A stretch of 64,000 nucleotides of DNA from Thermopolyspora flexuosa (GTDB taxonomy: Bacteria; Actinomycetota; Actinomycetes; Streptosporangiales; Streptosporangiaceae), in assembly GCF_006716785.1 (NCBI RefSeq), contig NZ_VFPQ01000001.1, positions 682,001-746,000 on the forward strand, in the 5' to 3' direction. The notes beneath the pieces were generated by a model that saw only the letters and a list, made by a program, of their open reading frames with translations, was not told where the DNA came from and searched no databases. The translations under genes were made by a program, and so were the position numbers. Shown here piece after piece: positions 9,704 through 20,518 of this stretch (the first letter of the stretch is position 1; every line of letters begins with the position of its first letter).

Positions 9704-10252
9704 ATGGCGGTACGTGACGACACGGTCATTTATCAGCGCGACATCCTGTCGCGGTGGCCGGACAGGGTGTGCTGGGCCGGGCTGCTGGCGCTCGGCGTGG
9801 TGATGCCGATCGTGCAGCCGGGGAAGGACGGCGCGCCGTTCGTGGTGGACAGCCTCGCCTACGTGGCGGTCTGGGGCATTCCGTTCTGGATCGCGCTGCT
9901 CACCCTGTGGTCGTTACGCCGATACGGCCGGGTCACCGTCACCCGATGCGAATTACGGGTGGGGCGGGAGCGAATTCCCGTGCACCATCTGGATCGCGCC
10001 TACGTCTACCTGCTGGCCACGGAACTCCCCGCGCTCGCGGGACGGCTGCCGGACCTTCCCGACCTGCCCTGGGATCGCCTGCGCGCGATTCGCGACGCGC
10101 GCCCCGCACGGCTGCTCGGCGGCGCCTACGCCGAGCCGATCGGCGTCGCCTCGTACCCGCTGATGCTGAAGGACGGCACGGCCGTGGCGGTGGCCACCCG
10201 CGACCCGGCCGGCATGGTCAAGGCGCTGCTCGCCGTCGTCCCCGAAGGGTGA
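9704..10252 (+). CDS. Small membrane protein, resembles DUF3093 family
   Basis: 182 residues. Two hydrophobic segments (about 20-40 and 52-72) are followed by a soluble part with VTVTRCELRVGRERIPVHHL and ASYPLMLKDGTAVAVATRDP, which resembles actinobacterial DUF3093 membrane proteins; function unknown. ATG at 9704 is preceded by AAAAGGAAA. Codon use is unlike its neighbours: two TTA codons (9914-9916 and 9953-9955) and several ATT/GAA/CGA codons, which are rare elsewhere in the window. Convergent with the maltokinase gene (26-base gap). Together with the remnant upstream it interrupts the glucan gene cluster. Confidence 0.55.
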   Translation: MAVRDDTVIYQRDILSRWPDRVCWAGLLALGVVMPIVQPGKDGAPFVVDSLAYVAVWGIPFWIALLTLWSLRRYGRVTVTRCELRVGRERIPVHHLDRAYVYLLATELPALAGRLPDLPDLPWDRLRAIRDARPARLLGGAYAEPIGVASYPLMLKDGTAVAVATRDPAGMVKALLAVVPEG

Positions 10253-10278
10253 CGACGGGCCCGCCGGACGGCCCAGGG

Positions 10279-11612
10279 CTACGAGCCGGTGAAGGCGGCG
10301 AGCGGGATGGGCAGCCAGGTGGGGCGGTTGCGGGCCTCGTAGCCGACCTCGTAGACGGCCTTGGCGTACTCGAGGGCGCGGAGCAGGACGGCGTCGTCGC
10401 CGTGCACGCGGCCGCCGCCCTCGGTGTAGCCGTCGAGGAAGGCGGCGCGGTTGCGGGCCGACCACTCGGCGGCGCGGGAGGTGAGGATGCGGCCCTCGGG
10501 GTGGTCCATGAGCAGGTGGCGCGAGGCGTAGTCGAAGGAGCGGAGCATGCCCGCGACGTCGCGCAGCGGCGTGTCGAGGGCACGGCGCTCCTCGAGCGGC
10601 TGGCCGGGCTCGCCCTCGAAGTCGAGCACGACCCACTCGGTGTGGGTGCGCATCACCTGGCCGAGGTGGTAGTCGCCGTGCACCCGCTGCACGGTGATCG
10701 GGCGGTCGATGTCGGCGAGCCGGTCGTAGGCGGCGTGCACCACCGCGTCGTGGCCGCGCAGCTGGGGCACCTCGAGCAGGGTCTGGTCGAGGCGGGCGCG
10801 CAGCCGCTCGGCCATGCGCTTGATCTCCGGCGGGTCGAGCGTGCCGGTCGGGAACGCGGCGGCGAGCTCGCGGTGCACCCGCGCGGTGGCGATGCCGAGG
10901 CGGCGCGACTCGGCGGCGAAGTCGCCGCCCACCTCCGAGGCGGGGATCTCCGGCTGGTGGGCGTAGCCGTACAGGTCGCGCACGCTCGCCAGGGCGAGCG
11001 ACCAGCCGTCGTTCGCCGTGCTGAGGTAGCGCTGCATGAACGCGAGCGTGGTGTCCTCGCCGTCGATGTCGGTGGTGAACCACCCGTACGGCTGCGCGAT
11101 GTGCGGCGAGCCGCGCCGGGCGAGCGCGGTGACGATCTCCACCTCCGGGTTGACCCCGGGCACGAGCCGCCGGAACAGCTTGCAGATGTACGCCTCGCCG
11201 TACACGAGCGAGGTGTTCGACTGCTCGGCGCCGAGCACCAGGCTGCGCAGCCCGGTCTCGATCGTCACGCCCTCCATCGCCCGGAAGCGCAGGGGACCGA
11301 TGTCGGCCCCCTGCGCCATCGCCTCGAGCAGCACGCCGGTGAGCTCGGCGTCGTGCGCCGCGTCGTAGTAGCGGCCACCGATGTGCGCGTGCTGGAGCCG
11401 CTGCGGGATGGACCGCCGCGTTCCGAGCAGCAGCTGGTAGCGGTCCCGGGCCCCGGCCTGGTGCACCTGGAGGACCAGGTGCCGCAGGCCGGGGTCACCG
11501 GACTTCAGCTCGACGTCGGACTCGATGCCGACGCCGTCGATCGCGCGTCCCTTGCCGGCGAACCAGCGCTGGCGGCCGATCCATCCGGCGAGCAGGTCTT
11601 CGAGTGCTGTTG

Positions 11613-11616
<4 letters not shown>
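10279..11616 (-). CDS. mak: Maltokinase (Pep2/Mak)
   Basis: ATP-dependent kinase making maltose-1-phosphate from the maltose formed by TreS, the donor for GlgE. 445 residues, the usual size. N-terminal cap domain with [13 protein letters not shown], and a C-terminal aminoglycoside-phosphotransferase-like core with [10 protein letters not shown] (catalytic Asp near 313) and VVLDFEGEP (metal-binding Asp near 330). The GTG start at 11616 overlaps the stop of treS by 4 bases (GTGA), so the two are translationally coupled; in many bacteria they are fused. Confidence 0.9.
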
Positions 11617-13322
<1,706 letters not shown>

Positions 13323-13441
13323 GGCTCCTCCTTCGCCGGTCGTTCTCCCGCCGTGAGCGCCCGGCCACCTGGTGTGCGGTCGGCCGGACGGTTGTGTGCG
13401 ATCAGGTCGCGCACGTTACCTCCCCGCTTTCGTGCTCTCGA

Positions 13442-13471
13442 CGGCCCGCCGGTGGCGCGCCCGGCGGGCCG
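13442..13471. terminator. Hairpin between glgE and treS
   Basis: Perfect 11-bp arms CGGCCCGCCGG (13442-13452) and CCGGCGGGCCG (13461-13471) with an 8-base loop. It lies in the roughly 200-base gap downstream of glgE and upstream of treS on the minus strand. It may terminate or attenuate glgE transcription; there is no T-run. Confidence 0.5.
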
Positions 13472-13524
13472 ACTGGTCGCCTGTCACCGGCCGGACGGCC
13501 GGCCGGTTCGGAGTGATGGGTGGT

Positions 13525-15570
13525 TCACCGGGGGTTCGCCGACGCCGCTCGGAGGGTGAACACGTGGGCTGGACACACGTACGGGTCGAGCCGTACGTAG
13601 TTGGACCGGCGCCAGCGGTAGGACTGGCCGCTGAGCTCGTCGTCGACGATGAACTCGGCGTTCCAGTCCAGGCCGAGGGCCGGCATGTCCAGGTGCACCG
13701 TCGCCTCGCGGGTGTGGTGTGGGTCGAGGTTGACGACGGCCAGTACGACGTCGCCCATGCCCTGCCGTCGTGTGGCGGGGTCATAGGGGCCGGGCAGCCG
13801 CTTGGAGAAGCAGATCAGCTCCGGCTGGTCGACGTAGTGGAAACGTAGGTTACGCAATTCCTGCAGAGCCGGGTGTGCCCTTCGCAGCATGTTCAGTCGC
13901 CGGATGAACGGGGCGATGCTGCGCCCTTCCCGCTCGGCCGCTGCCCAGTCGCGAGGCTTGTACTGATATTTCTCGCTATCGAGGTATTCCTCGCTACCCG
14001 GGCGAACCGGTACATTTTCGCACAGTTCATAACCCGAATATATGCCCCAGGTCGGCGACATGAGGGCCGCCAGAACCGCGCGAATCTGGAATGCGGGCCG
14101 ACCACCGGTTTGAAGATACTCGTGAAGAATGTCCGGTGTGTTAACAAACAGGTTCGGGCGCAGAAAATGTGACGTCTTGTGGGCGAGCTCGGTGAGGTAC
14201 TCCTCAAGCTCCTGCTTGGTGTTGCGCCAGGTGAAGTAGGTGTACGACTGGTGGAACCCGATCTTCGCCAGCGTCTGCAGCATCGCCGGCCGGGTGAACG
14301 CCTCCGACAGGAACAGCACGTCCGGGTCGGTGGCGTGGATCTCGGCGAGCAGCCGCTCCCAGAACGGCACCGGCTTGGTGTGCGGGTTGTCCACCCGGAA
14401 GATCCGCACGCCGTGCGACATCCAGTACCGCACCACCCGCTTGACCTCGGCGTACAGGCCCTCGGGGTCCTTGTCGAAGTTGAGCGGGTAGATGTCCTGG
14501 TACTTCTTCGGCGGGTTCTCGGCGTACGCGATCGTGCCGTCGGCCCGGATGGTGAACCACTCCGGGTGCTCCTTCACCCACGGGTGGTCGGGCGAGCACT
14601 GCAGGGCGAGGTCGAGCGCGATCTCCAGGCCGAGCTCGCGGGCCCGGGCGACGAACGCGTCGAAGTCCTCGATCGTGCCCAGGTCGGGGTGGACGGCGTC
14701 GTGCCCGCCCTCCTCCGAGCCGATCGCCCACGGCGACCCCGGGTCCCCCGGCTCGGCGACGAGGGTGTTGTTGCGGCCCTTGCGGTTGGTCTTCCCGATC
14801 GGGTGGATCGGCGGGAGGTAGACCACGTCGAAGCCCATCTCCGCGATCGCGGGCAGCCGCCGGGCAGCGGTCGCGAAGGTGCCCGATCTCATCTGCCCGT
14901 CCTCGCCGACGTGCGCCCCCTCCGAGCGCGGGAAGAACTCGTACCACGAGCCGAACAGGGCCCGCCGCCGGTGCACCACGATGCGGTGCTTGGGGGAGCG
15001 GGTGAGCAGGTCGCGCAGCGGGTGGGCGAGCAGCATCCGCTCCACCTCGGGCAGCTTCGCGTACGCGAACCGCGCCCGCGGGTCCACCGCCTCGTCCCGC
15101 AGCCGCGCCGCCACCTCGAGCAGCGCGGCCCGGTGCCCGCACCGGCCGTTGTCCCCGTTCTGCGGGCACGCGTTCGGCCGTACGGCTCGCGCCGCGCGCT
15201 CGAACAGCCGGGCGCCCTCCTCGCACATGAGGTCGGCGTCCATGCCGCGCGGGATCTTGATGCCCGCGTCGTGGAACCAGGTCGCGATGGGGTCGCCCCA
15301 CGCCTCGATCCGGAAGTGCCAGTGCCCCTCGGTGGGCAGTGACACGTCGACGCCCCAGCGGTCCGTGCCGGGGGCGAGCTCGTGCATGCGCAGCAACGGG
15401 CTCACGGTGCCGTCCGGGGCGAACAGCACGACCCCGGCGGCCACCGCCTCGTGCCCCTCGCGGAACACGGTGGCACTGATCTGGAAGGTCTCACCTGCCG
15501 CGGCCTTGGCCGGTCGGCGACCGCAGTCGACGACTGGGTGGATGTCCTGGATTGGGATTCGTCCGATCAT
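13525..15570 (-). CDS. glgE: Alpha-1,4-glucan:maltose-1-phosphate maltosyltransferase GlgE
   Basis: GH13_3 enzyme that transfers maltosyl units from maltose-1-phosphate to the end of an alpha-glucan. The protein from ATG 15570 (MIGRIPIQDIHPVVDCGRRP) has 681 residues. The nucleophile in VRIFRVDNPHTKP is D394 and the acid/base in VLFLSEAFTRP is E423, the same numbers as the characterised Streptomyces enzyme, which supports this start over the GTG 9 bases upstream. N-terminal beta domain, helical insert, barrel and C-terminal domain are all present. A stretch encoding residues about 467-547 (nt 13930-14170) is much less GC-rich than the rest although the protein sequence is normal. Confidence 0.95.
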   Translation of the reverse strand: MIGRIPIQDIHPVVDCGRRPAKAAAGETFQISATVFREGHEAVAAGVVLFAPDGTVSPLLRMHELAPGTDRWGVDVSLPTEGHWHFRIEAWGDPIATWFHDAGIKIPRGMDADLMCEEGARLFERAARAVRPNACPQNGDNGRCGHRAALLEVAARLRDEAVDPRARFAYAKLPEVERMLLAHPLRDLLTRSPKHRIVVHRRRALFGSWYEFFPRSEGAHVGEDGQMRSGTFATAARRLPAIAEMGFDVVYLPPIHPIGKTNRKGRNNTLVAEPGDPGSPWAIGSEEGGHDAVHPDLGTIEDFDAFVARARELGLEIALDLALQCSPDHPWVKEHPEWFTIRADGTIAYAENPPKKYQDIYPLNFDKDPEGLYAEVKRVVRYWMSHGVRIFRVDNPHTKPVPFWERLLAEIHATDPDVLFLSEAFTRPAMLQTLAKIGFHQSYTYFTWRNTKQELEEYLTELAHKTSHFLRPNLFVNTPDILHEYLQTGGRPAFQIRAVLAALMSPTWGIYSGYELCENVPVRPGSEEYLDSEKYQYKPRDWAAAEREGRSIAPFIRRLNMLRRAHPALQELRNLRFHYVDQPELICFSKRLPGPYDPATRRQGMGDVVLAVVNLDPHHTREATVHLDMPALGLDWNAEFIVDDELSGQSYRWRRSNYVRLDPYVCPAHVFTLRAASANPR

Positions 15571-16009
15571 CGCACTCACGGTAGCGACGGCACACCGGTA
15601 CCGCCGAAATCGGGCAAATTTGGATCTTCAGTTCGTCAAGCAGGTTTGGCGCAGCGCAAAGCGACCCTCACTTAGGTGGCGGACGGGACACACTTTATGG
15701 GTTGCCCCAATGGTCCACCCTTACCCCTCGTCGTGAAAGACCCGGCGGCGGATTCGCCGCAAGATCCGTGACGGGGTGTGCCTGATCGTGTCCTCGCGGT
15801 GAGATCTGTTTACCCTGGATCTGGCGATGCGACTCACCGATCGGCACTCATCGTTGTTAGTGATCGCGCCACGGTCTCACATCATGAGCAGCCTATTGGT
15901 GGGTTTGGCGGGATTTGTTAGTGGAGAGAGCGAGACTGACGACTCGCCCGTGGCCGACAAAGGCGTTTCGGTCGCGTTCGGCGGCACCGAGTAACTAGGG
16001 TCTGGCACC
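15571..16009. other. Divergent control region between glgE and glgP
   Basis: 439 bases separate the two divergent starts. The region is less GC-rich than the genes. It contains TTGACG on the minus strand (complement of 15634-15639), a possible -35 element for glgE, and TACCCT (15811-15816), a TANNNT-type -10 candidate for the plus strand. A short hairpin GCGGCG-GATT-CGCCGC lies near 15746-15761. The second half holds a possible 55-codon frame described separately. No motif for a known regulator was recognised. Confidence 0.4.
15827..15994 (+). CDS. Possible 55-residue small protein just upstream of glgP
   Basis: ATG at 15827 opens 55 codons ending at TAA 15992-15994, 15 bases before glgP. 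The peptide starts MRLTDRHSSLLVIAPRSHIM, has a short hydrophobic stretch SSLLVGLAGFV and an acidic tail ESETDDSPVADKG. No ribosome binding site is evident; a TACCCT box ends 10 bases before the ATG. Unrecognised; could be noncoding leader sequence instead. An inner ATG at codon 20 is an alternative start. Confidence 0.25.
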   Translation: MRLTDRHSSLLVIAPRSHIMSSLLVGLAGFVSGESETDDSPVADKGVSVAFGGTE

Positions 16010-18607
16010 GTGAGAGCAATCCGCAGGTTCACCGTCCGTACCGTCCTTCCTCCCGAGCTCGCCGCGCTCGGTGAGCTCGTGCACAATCTCCGCTGGTCCT
16101 GGCACCCGGAGACGATGGATCTCTTCGAGCAGGTGGACCCCGAGACCTGGCAGCGGGTCGGCCACGACCCGGTCGCGCTGCTCGGCGCCGTCGACTCGCG
16201 GCGGCTCGCCGAGCTCGCCCGGGACCGCCGCTTCCTGCGGCGCCTCGCCGACGCCGCCGACGATCTGCGCGAGTACATGACCGCGCCCCGCTGGTACCAG
16301 AACCTCGAGGGCGCGCCGCAGGCCATCGCCTACTTCTCGCCGGAGTTCGGCATCGCCGCCGCGCTGCCGCAGTACTCCGGCGGCCTCGGCATCCTCGCCG
16401 GGGACCACCTCAAGGCCGCCAGCGACCTCGGCGTGCCGATCATCGGCGTGGGCCTGCTCTACCGTCACGGGTACTTCACCCAGTCGCTCTCACCGGAGGG
16501 CTGGCAGCTCGAGCACTACCCGAGCCTCGACCCCGGTGGCATGCCGCTCACCCTGCTCAAGGAGCCGGACGGCGAGCCCGCCCGGATCCGGGTCAACCTG
16601 CCGGAGAACCGGGTGCTGCACGCCCAGATCTGGGTCGCCCAGGTCGGCCGGGTGCCGCTGCTGCTGCTCGACTCCGACGTGGCGGAGAACGACGCGCTCT
16701 CCCGGGACGTCACCGACCGGCTGTACGGCGGCGGCACCGACCACCGCCTGCTGCAGGAGCTGCTGCTCGGCATCGGCGGCGTGCGCGCGGTGCGCGCCTA
16801 CTGCCGCATCACCGGCTACCCCGAGCCCGAGGTGTTCCACACCAACGAGGGCCACGCCGGCTTCCTCGGCCTGGAGCGCATCCGCGAGCTCACCGAGGCC
16901 CGGCTCACCTTCGAGGAGGCGCTGGAGGCGGTGCGGGCCGGCACCGTGTTCACCACGCACACCCCGGTCCCGGCGGGCATCGACCGCTTCCCGATGGACA
17001 TGATCGCCCGCCAGTTCGGCGGCGACAACGCCTGGCCGACCGTGGACGTCGAGCGCATCCTCGAGCTCGGCGCCGAGCCGGAGGGCGAGGGCGGCGACAA
17101 GGCGCTGTTCAACATGGCCGTGATGGGCATGCGCCTCGCCCAGCGGGTGAACGGCGTCTCGCAGCTGCACGGCAAGGTGAGCCGGGAGATGTTCCAGGGC
17201 CTGTGGCCCGGCTTCGACGTCGACGAGGTGCCGATCGGCTCGATCACCAACGGCGTGCACGCGCCCACCTGGGTGGGCCGCGAGGCGCTCGAGCTCGCCG
17301 GGGAGCGGCTCCCGCTGCTCGCCGAGGAGGCGAAGGGCTGGGAGGGCATCCAGAAGATCAGCGACGAGGAGATCTGGGAGATCCGCGGCAAGCTGCGCCG
17401 CCGCCTCGTCGAGGCCGCCCGGGAGCGGCTGCGCCGGTCGTGGCGGGAGCGCGGCGCCTCCGACCCCGAGCTCAAGTGGATCGACGAGGCGCTCGACCCC
17501 GACGTGCTCACCATCGGCTTCGCCCGCCGCGTGCCCTCGTACAAGCGGCTCACGCTCATGCTGCGCGACCCCGAGCGGCTGCGCGCCATCCTGCTCCACC
17601 CGGAGCGGCCGGTGCAGATCGTGATCGCGGGCAAGGCGCACCCGGCCGACGAGGGCGGCAAGCGGCTCATCCAGCAGATCGTGCGGTTCGCCGACCAGGA
17701 GGACGTACGGCACCGCATCGTCTTCCTGCCGGACTACGACATGTCGCTCGCCCAGCTGCTCGTGCAGGGCTGCGACGTGTGGATGAACAACCCGCTGCGC
17801 CCGCTCGAGGCGTGCGGCACCTCCGGCATGAAGGCCGCGCTCAACGGCGGCCTCAACCTGTCCATCCGGGACGGCTGGTGGGACGAGTGGTACGACGGCA
17901 ACAACGGCTGGGCGATCCCCACCGCCGACGGCGTCGAGGACCCCGACCGGCGTGACGAGCTCGAGGCGAGCGCGCTCTACGACCTGATCGAGCGCGAGGT
18001 GGCGCCGCGGTTCTACGACCGGGCCGCGGGCGGCCCGCCGCGCCGCTGGATCGAGATGGTCAAGCACACGCTCACCTCGCTCGGCCCGAAGGTGCTCGCC
18101 GGCCGCATGCTGCGCGACTACGTGGTGGACCTGTACACGCCGGCGGCGCGCGCGGCCCGCGAGCTCGCCGCCGACAACTACCGGCAGGCCCGTGCGTTCG
18201 CCGCGTGGAAGCTGCGGGTACGGCGCGCCTGGCCGGGCGTGCGGGTCGAGCACGTGGAGACCTCCGGGGTGGGCGACACGCCGGAGCTCGGCGCGACGCT
18301 CGAGGTGCGGGCCACGGTGGCGCTCGGCGAGCTGGAGCCGGGCGACGTCGCGGTGCAGGCCGCCTACGGCCGGGTGGGCCCGCACGACGAGCTGGTGCGG
18401 CCGTCGTACGCCACGCTCGAGCCGGTGGAGTCGGCCGACGACGGCCGGGTGATCTTCCACGGCACGGTGCCGCTCGACCGAACCGGCGCGTTCGGCTACA
18501 CGGTGCGGGTCGTGCCGTCGCACCCGCTCATGGCCTCGCCCGCCGAGCTGGGCCTGATCACGGTTCCCGAGGAGCCCGCGGGCATGACGAACGGCACGTT
18601 CCGATAA
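16010..18607 (+). CDS. glgP: Alpha-glucan (glycogen/maltodextrin) phosphorylase GlgP, DUF3417-containing type
   Basis: Cytosolic GT35 enzyme releasing glucose-1-phosphate from alpha-1,4-glucans by phosphorolysis. 865 residues with an N-terminal DUF3417-like region (LGELVHNLRWSWHPETMDLF) before the phosphorylase core. Core motifs: VFHTNEGHAGFLGLERI, VFTTHTPVPAGIDRF, and CGTSGMKAALNGGLNLSI with the PLP lysine near residue 608. GTG at 16010 is used; the ribosome binding site is weak (AGGG about 10 bases upstream). Divergent from glgE, so glucan synthesis and breakdown genes share one control region. Confidence 0.93.
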   Translation: MRAIRRFTVRTVLPPELAALGELVHNLRWSWHPETMDLFEQVDPETWQRVGHDPVALLGAVDSRRLAELARDRRFLRRLADAADDLREYMTAPRWYQNLEGAPQAIAYFSPEFGIAAALPQYSGGLGILAGDHLKAASDLGVPIIGVGLLYRHGYFTQSLSPEGWQLEHYPSLDPGGMPLTLLKEPDGEPARIRVNLPENRVLHAQIWVAQVGRVPLLLLDSDVAENDALSRDVTDRLYGGGTDHRLLQELLLGIGGVRAVRAYCRITGYPEPEVFHTNEGHAGFLGLERIRELTEARLTFEEALEAVRAGTVFTTHTPVPAGIDRFPMDMIARQFGGDNAWPTVDVERILELGAEPEGEGGDKALFNMAVMGMRLAQRVNGVSQLHGKVSREMFQGLWPGFDVDEVPIGSITNGVHAPTWVGREALELAGERLPLLAEEAKGWEGIQKISDEEIWEIRGKLRRRLVEAARERLRRSWRERGASDPELKWIDEALDPDVLTIGFARRVPSYKRLTLMLRDPERLRAILLHPERPVQIVIAGKAHPADEGGKRLIQQIVRFADQEDVRHRIVFLPDYDMSLAQLLVQGCDVWMNNPLRPLEACGTSGMKAALNGGLNLSIRDGWWDEWYDGNNGWAIPTADGVEDPDRRDELEASALYDLIEREVAPRFYDRAAGGPPRRWIEMVKHTLTSLGPKVLAGRMLRDYVVDLYTPAARAARELAADNYRQARAFAAWKLRVRRAWPGVRVEHVETSGVGDTPELGATLEVRATVALGELEPGDVAVQAAYGRVGPHDELVRPSYATLEPVESADDGRVIFHGTVPLDRTGAFGYTVRVVPSHPLMASPAELGLITVPEEPAGMTNGTFR

Positions 18608-18667
18608 GCGCACAGATAGCTGTAAACCACCCGGAAATCACAACATCACCCGCTATCGTGGCGGGCC

Positions 18668-19108
18668 ATGAGCCGGTTCTTCATGCGGGCTTTGGTGCCC
18701 GCCAGGATTCGGCGCGCCGTGCGCGCCCGGTTCGACGCCCGCTACGTGTCGCGGGCGGACCATCGCCGGGACGTCCGTGACGCCCTGTGGGAGGTCCGGT
18801 CGCTGCGCCGCGAGGTGGTCGCGCTGCGCGCGGAGGTCGATCGGCTGCGCAAGGAGCAGCGGAAGCCGGCCCCGGCCCCCGCGGATCCGGGCATGCCCGC
18901 CAAGGTCGGGGAGGCGCGGCGGCTCGCCGAGGAGACCGCCGCGGCCACCGACCGCCTGCTCCAGTCCGAGGTGCTGATCTGGCAGGCGATCGACCGGCTG
19001 GAGGCGCGGCTCGACCGCCTGGAGCGGGCCGCGGGCGACGGCGCCGGGGACGACAGGCCGTTCGGGGAGCCGCTCGAGGAGCACCGCCGTGCGCGTGAGA
19101 TGGCGTGA
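18668..19108 (+). CDS. Hypothetical coiled-coil protein
   Basis: 146 residues, not recognised with certainty. A basic N-terminus (RALVPARIRRAVRARFDARY) is followed by two predicted coiled-coil stretches, about 38-68 (LWEVRSLRREVVALRAEVDR) and 80-125 (ATDRLLQSEVLIWQAIDRLE), separated by a Pro/Ala linker. No signal peptide or membrane segment. Its last 20 bases overlap the start of the next gene in another frame, which suggests translational coupling and a shared role with that PP-loop enzyme. The ribosome binding site is weak. Confidence 0.65.
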   Translation: MSRFFMRALVPARIRRAVRARFDARYVSRADHRRDVRDALWEVRSLRREVVALRAEVDRLRKEQRKPAPAPADPGMPAKVGEARRLAEETAAATDRLLQSEVLIWQAIDRLEARLDRLERAAGDGAGDDRPFGEPLEEHRRAREMA

Positions 19109-20348
19109 GGCCGACGGCACCTGGGAGCTGACCTTCCGCCTCGACCCCGAGGAGGAGCTCACCGGCACGGTCACCGACGGCCAGCGGGTCGAGCTCGCCA
19201 CCAACTCCTGTCACGTACGGCCCGCCGTACCGGCCGGCGAGGTGCACCCGGACCTGCTCGCGCTGCTCGCCTGGACGGTGGTCGCGCCGTGGACCCGGCG
19301 GCGGGTCGTCTTCGACCGCCCGGTCTCCGAGCGGCTGGCGCGCGCCCTGCACGACGGGTGGGGCGTGGAGGCGGGCCCGGTGGGCGACGACGTGGCGCCG
19401 CGCGAGCGGGGGCGGGAGCTGGCGATCTCCTACAGCGGCGGCGCGGACTCCGCCGCGGTCGCGGTGATCTTCCCGGACGCGCCGCTCGTCACCTTCCAGC
19501 GGGTCTCACACCCGCGCCGCCCCAACCGGTGGACCCACTACCGCTCCGACACGATCGTCCGCCTCGCCCAGGCCACCGGCCGGGACCTCACCGTGGCGCA
19601 GTCGGACCTGGAGTTCGTGCTGAGCCACCCGCGGCCCGGCTACCCCGAGCACCACGCGGTGCTCGCCGGGGCGATCCTGCTCGCCGACCGCATGAACCTC
19701 GGCGGGGTCGCGCTCGGCTACGAGATCGGCTCGCGCTGGCTCGGCGGCGGCCGGTACGTGCACCGCTACACCCCCGACAACCCGATGTGGTCCCAGCACG
19801 GCAAGTGGGGGCGGCTGTTCGCCGCCGCCGGGCTGCCGATGGTGCTGCCGGTCGCGGGCATCAGCGAGGCGATGACGATGAAGATCGCGCTCAACTCGAA
19901 GCTGCGCGACCAGGTGCGCTGGTGCCTGCGCGGGGACGCCGACTCCGCCTGCGGCAGGTGCGGCAAGTGCCTGTACAAGGAGCTGATCCAGGCCGCGATC
20001 GAGGGCCGCCCGCTGCGCACCGAGATCACCGCCGACCGCCCGGTGGCCGCCAAGTGGCAGCGCCGCCCGCCGTACGGGGGCCAGGAGATGATCGAGTACG
20101 GCTGCGCCCGGGTGCCCGGCATCGAGAACACCCCGTTCGCCAAGGCGAACGAGTACCTGCGCCCCACCATCGAGTCGACCCGGTGGCTCGAGCGGGTCTA
20201 CCCGCCCGCGCTCGACGAGGTGCCCGAGCCCTGGCGCGACCACGTCCGGCGGTACATGACCGCGAACTTCGAGCTGATGGACGCCGACGACCGGCGCCGG
20301 GTGGAGACCTGGGGCCTGGCGCACGCGGCGGGCGACGCCGAGGCGTGA
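19089..20348 (+). CDS. QueC-like PP-loop ATP pyrophosphatase of unknown substrate
   Basis: 419 residues. An N-terminal domain of about 105 residues of unknown type precedes a PP-loop ATP-binding core with ISYSGGADSAAVA (SGGxDS at 116-121). Downstream, C279, C288, C291 and C294 form a Cys4 cluster (WCLRGDADSACGRCGKC) spaced like the zinc site of QueC, the 7-cyano-7-deazaguanine synthase. Enzymes of this fold adenylate a carboxyl or carbonyl group before amidation or thiolation. No other queuosine genes are near, and the N-terminal domain and tail are not those of QueC, so a different substrate is likely. Partner: the overlapping coiled-coil gene. The function is not known. Confidence 0.7.
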   Translation: MRVRWREADGTWELTFRLDPEEELTGTVTDGQRVELATNSCHVRPAVPAGEVHPDLLALLAWTVVAPWTRRRVVFDRPVSERLARALHDGWGVEAGPVGDDVAPRERGRELAISYSGGADSAAVAVIFPDAPLVTFQRVSHPRRPNRWTHYRSDTIVRLAQATGRDLTVAQSDLEFVLSHPRPGYPEHHAVLAGAILLADRMNLGGVALGYEIGSRWLGGGRYVHRYTPDNPMWSQHGKWGRLFAAAGLPMVLPVAGISEAMTMKIALNSKLRDQVRWCLRGDADSACGRCGKCLYKELIQAAIEGRPLRTEITADRPVAAKWQRRPPYGGQEMIEYGCARVPGIENTPFAKANEYLRPTIESTRWLERVYPPALDEVPEPWRDHVRRYMTANFELMDADDRRRVETWGLAHAAGDAEA

Positions 20349-20365
20349 GCCGTACCGGCGGCGGA

Positions 20366-20408
20366 CCCGCGCCCGGCGGCCCGGCGAAGATCGGGGGCCG
20401 GGCGCGGG
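20366..20408 (+). terminator. Hairpin after the PP-loop gene
   Basis: Perfect 12-bp arms CCCGCGCCCGGC (20366-20377) and GCCGGGCGCGGG (20397-20408), loop of 19 bases that itself is GC-rich. It starts 18 bases after the stop and separates the pair from the dppA-like gene. Confidence 0.6.
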
Positions 20409-20518
20409 GGCGGCCGCCGCCGGGTGTATATGCGGGCATGTGGCGCGTCTCCGACGCGTCCGCATGACATGCGTGGATGAAGCCGTGTGGATGAGGGCCG
20501 CGAGATGAGGTTCGCACG

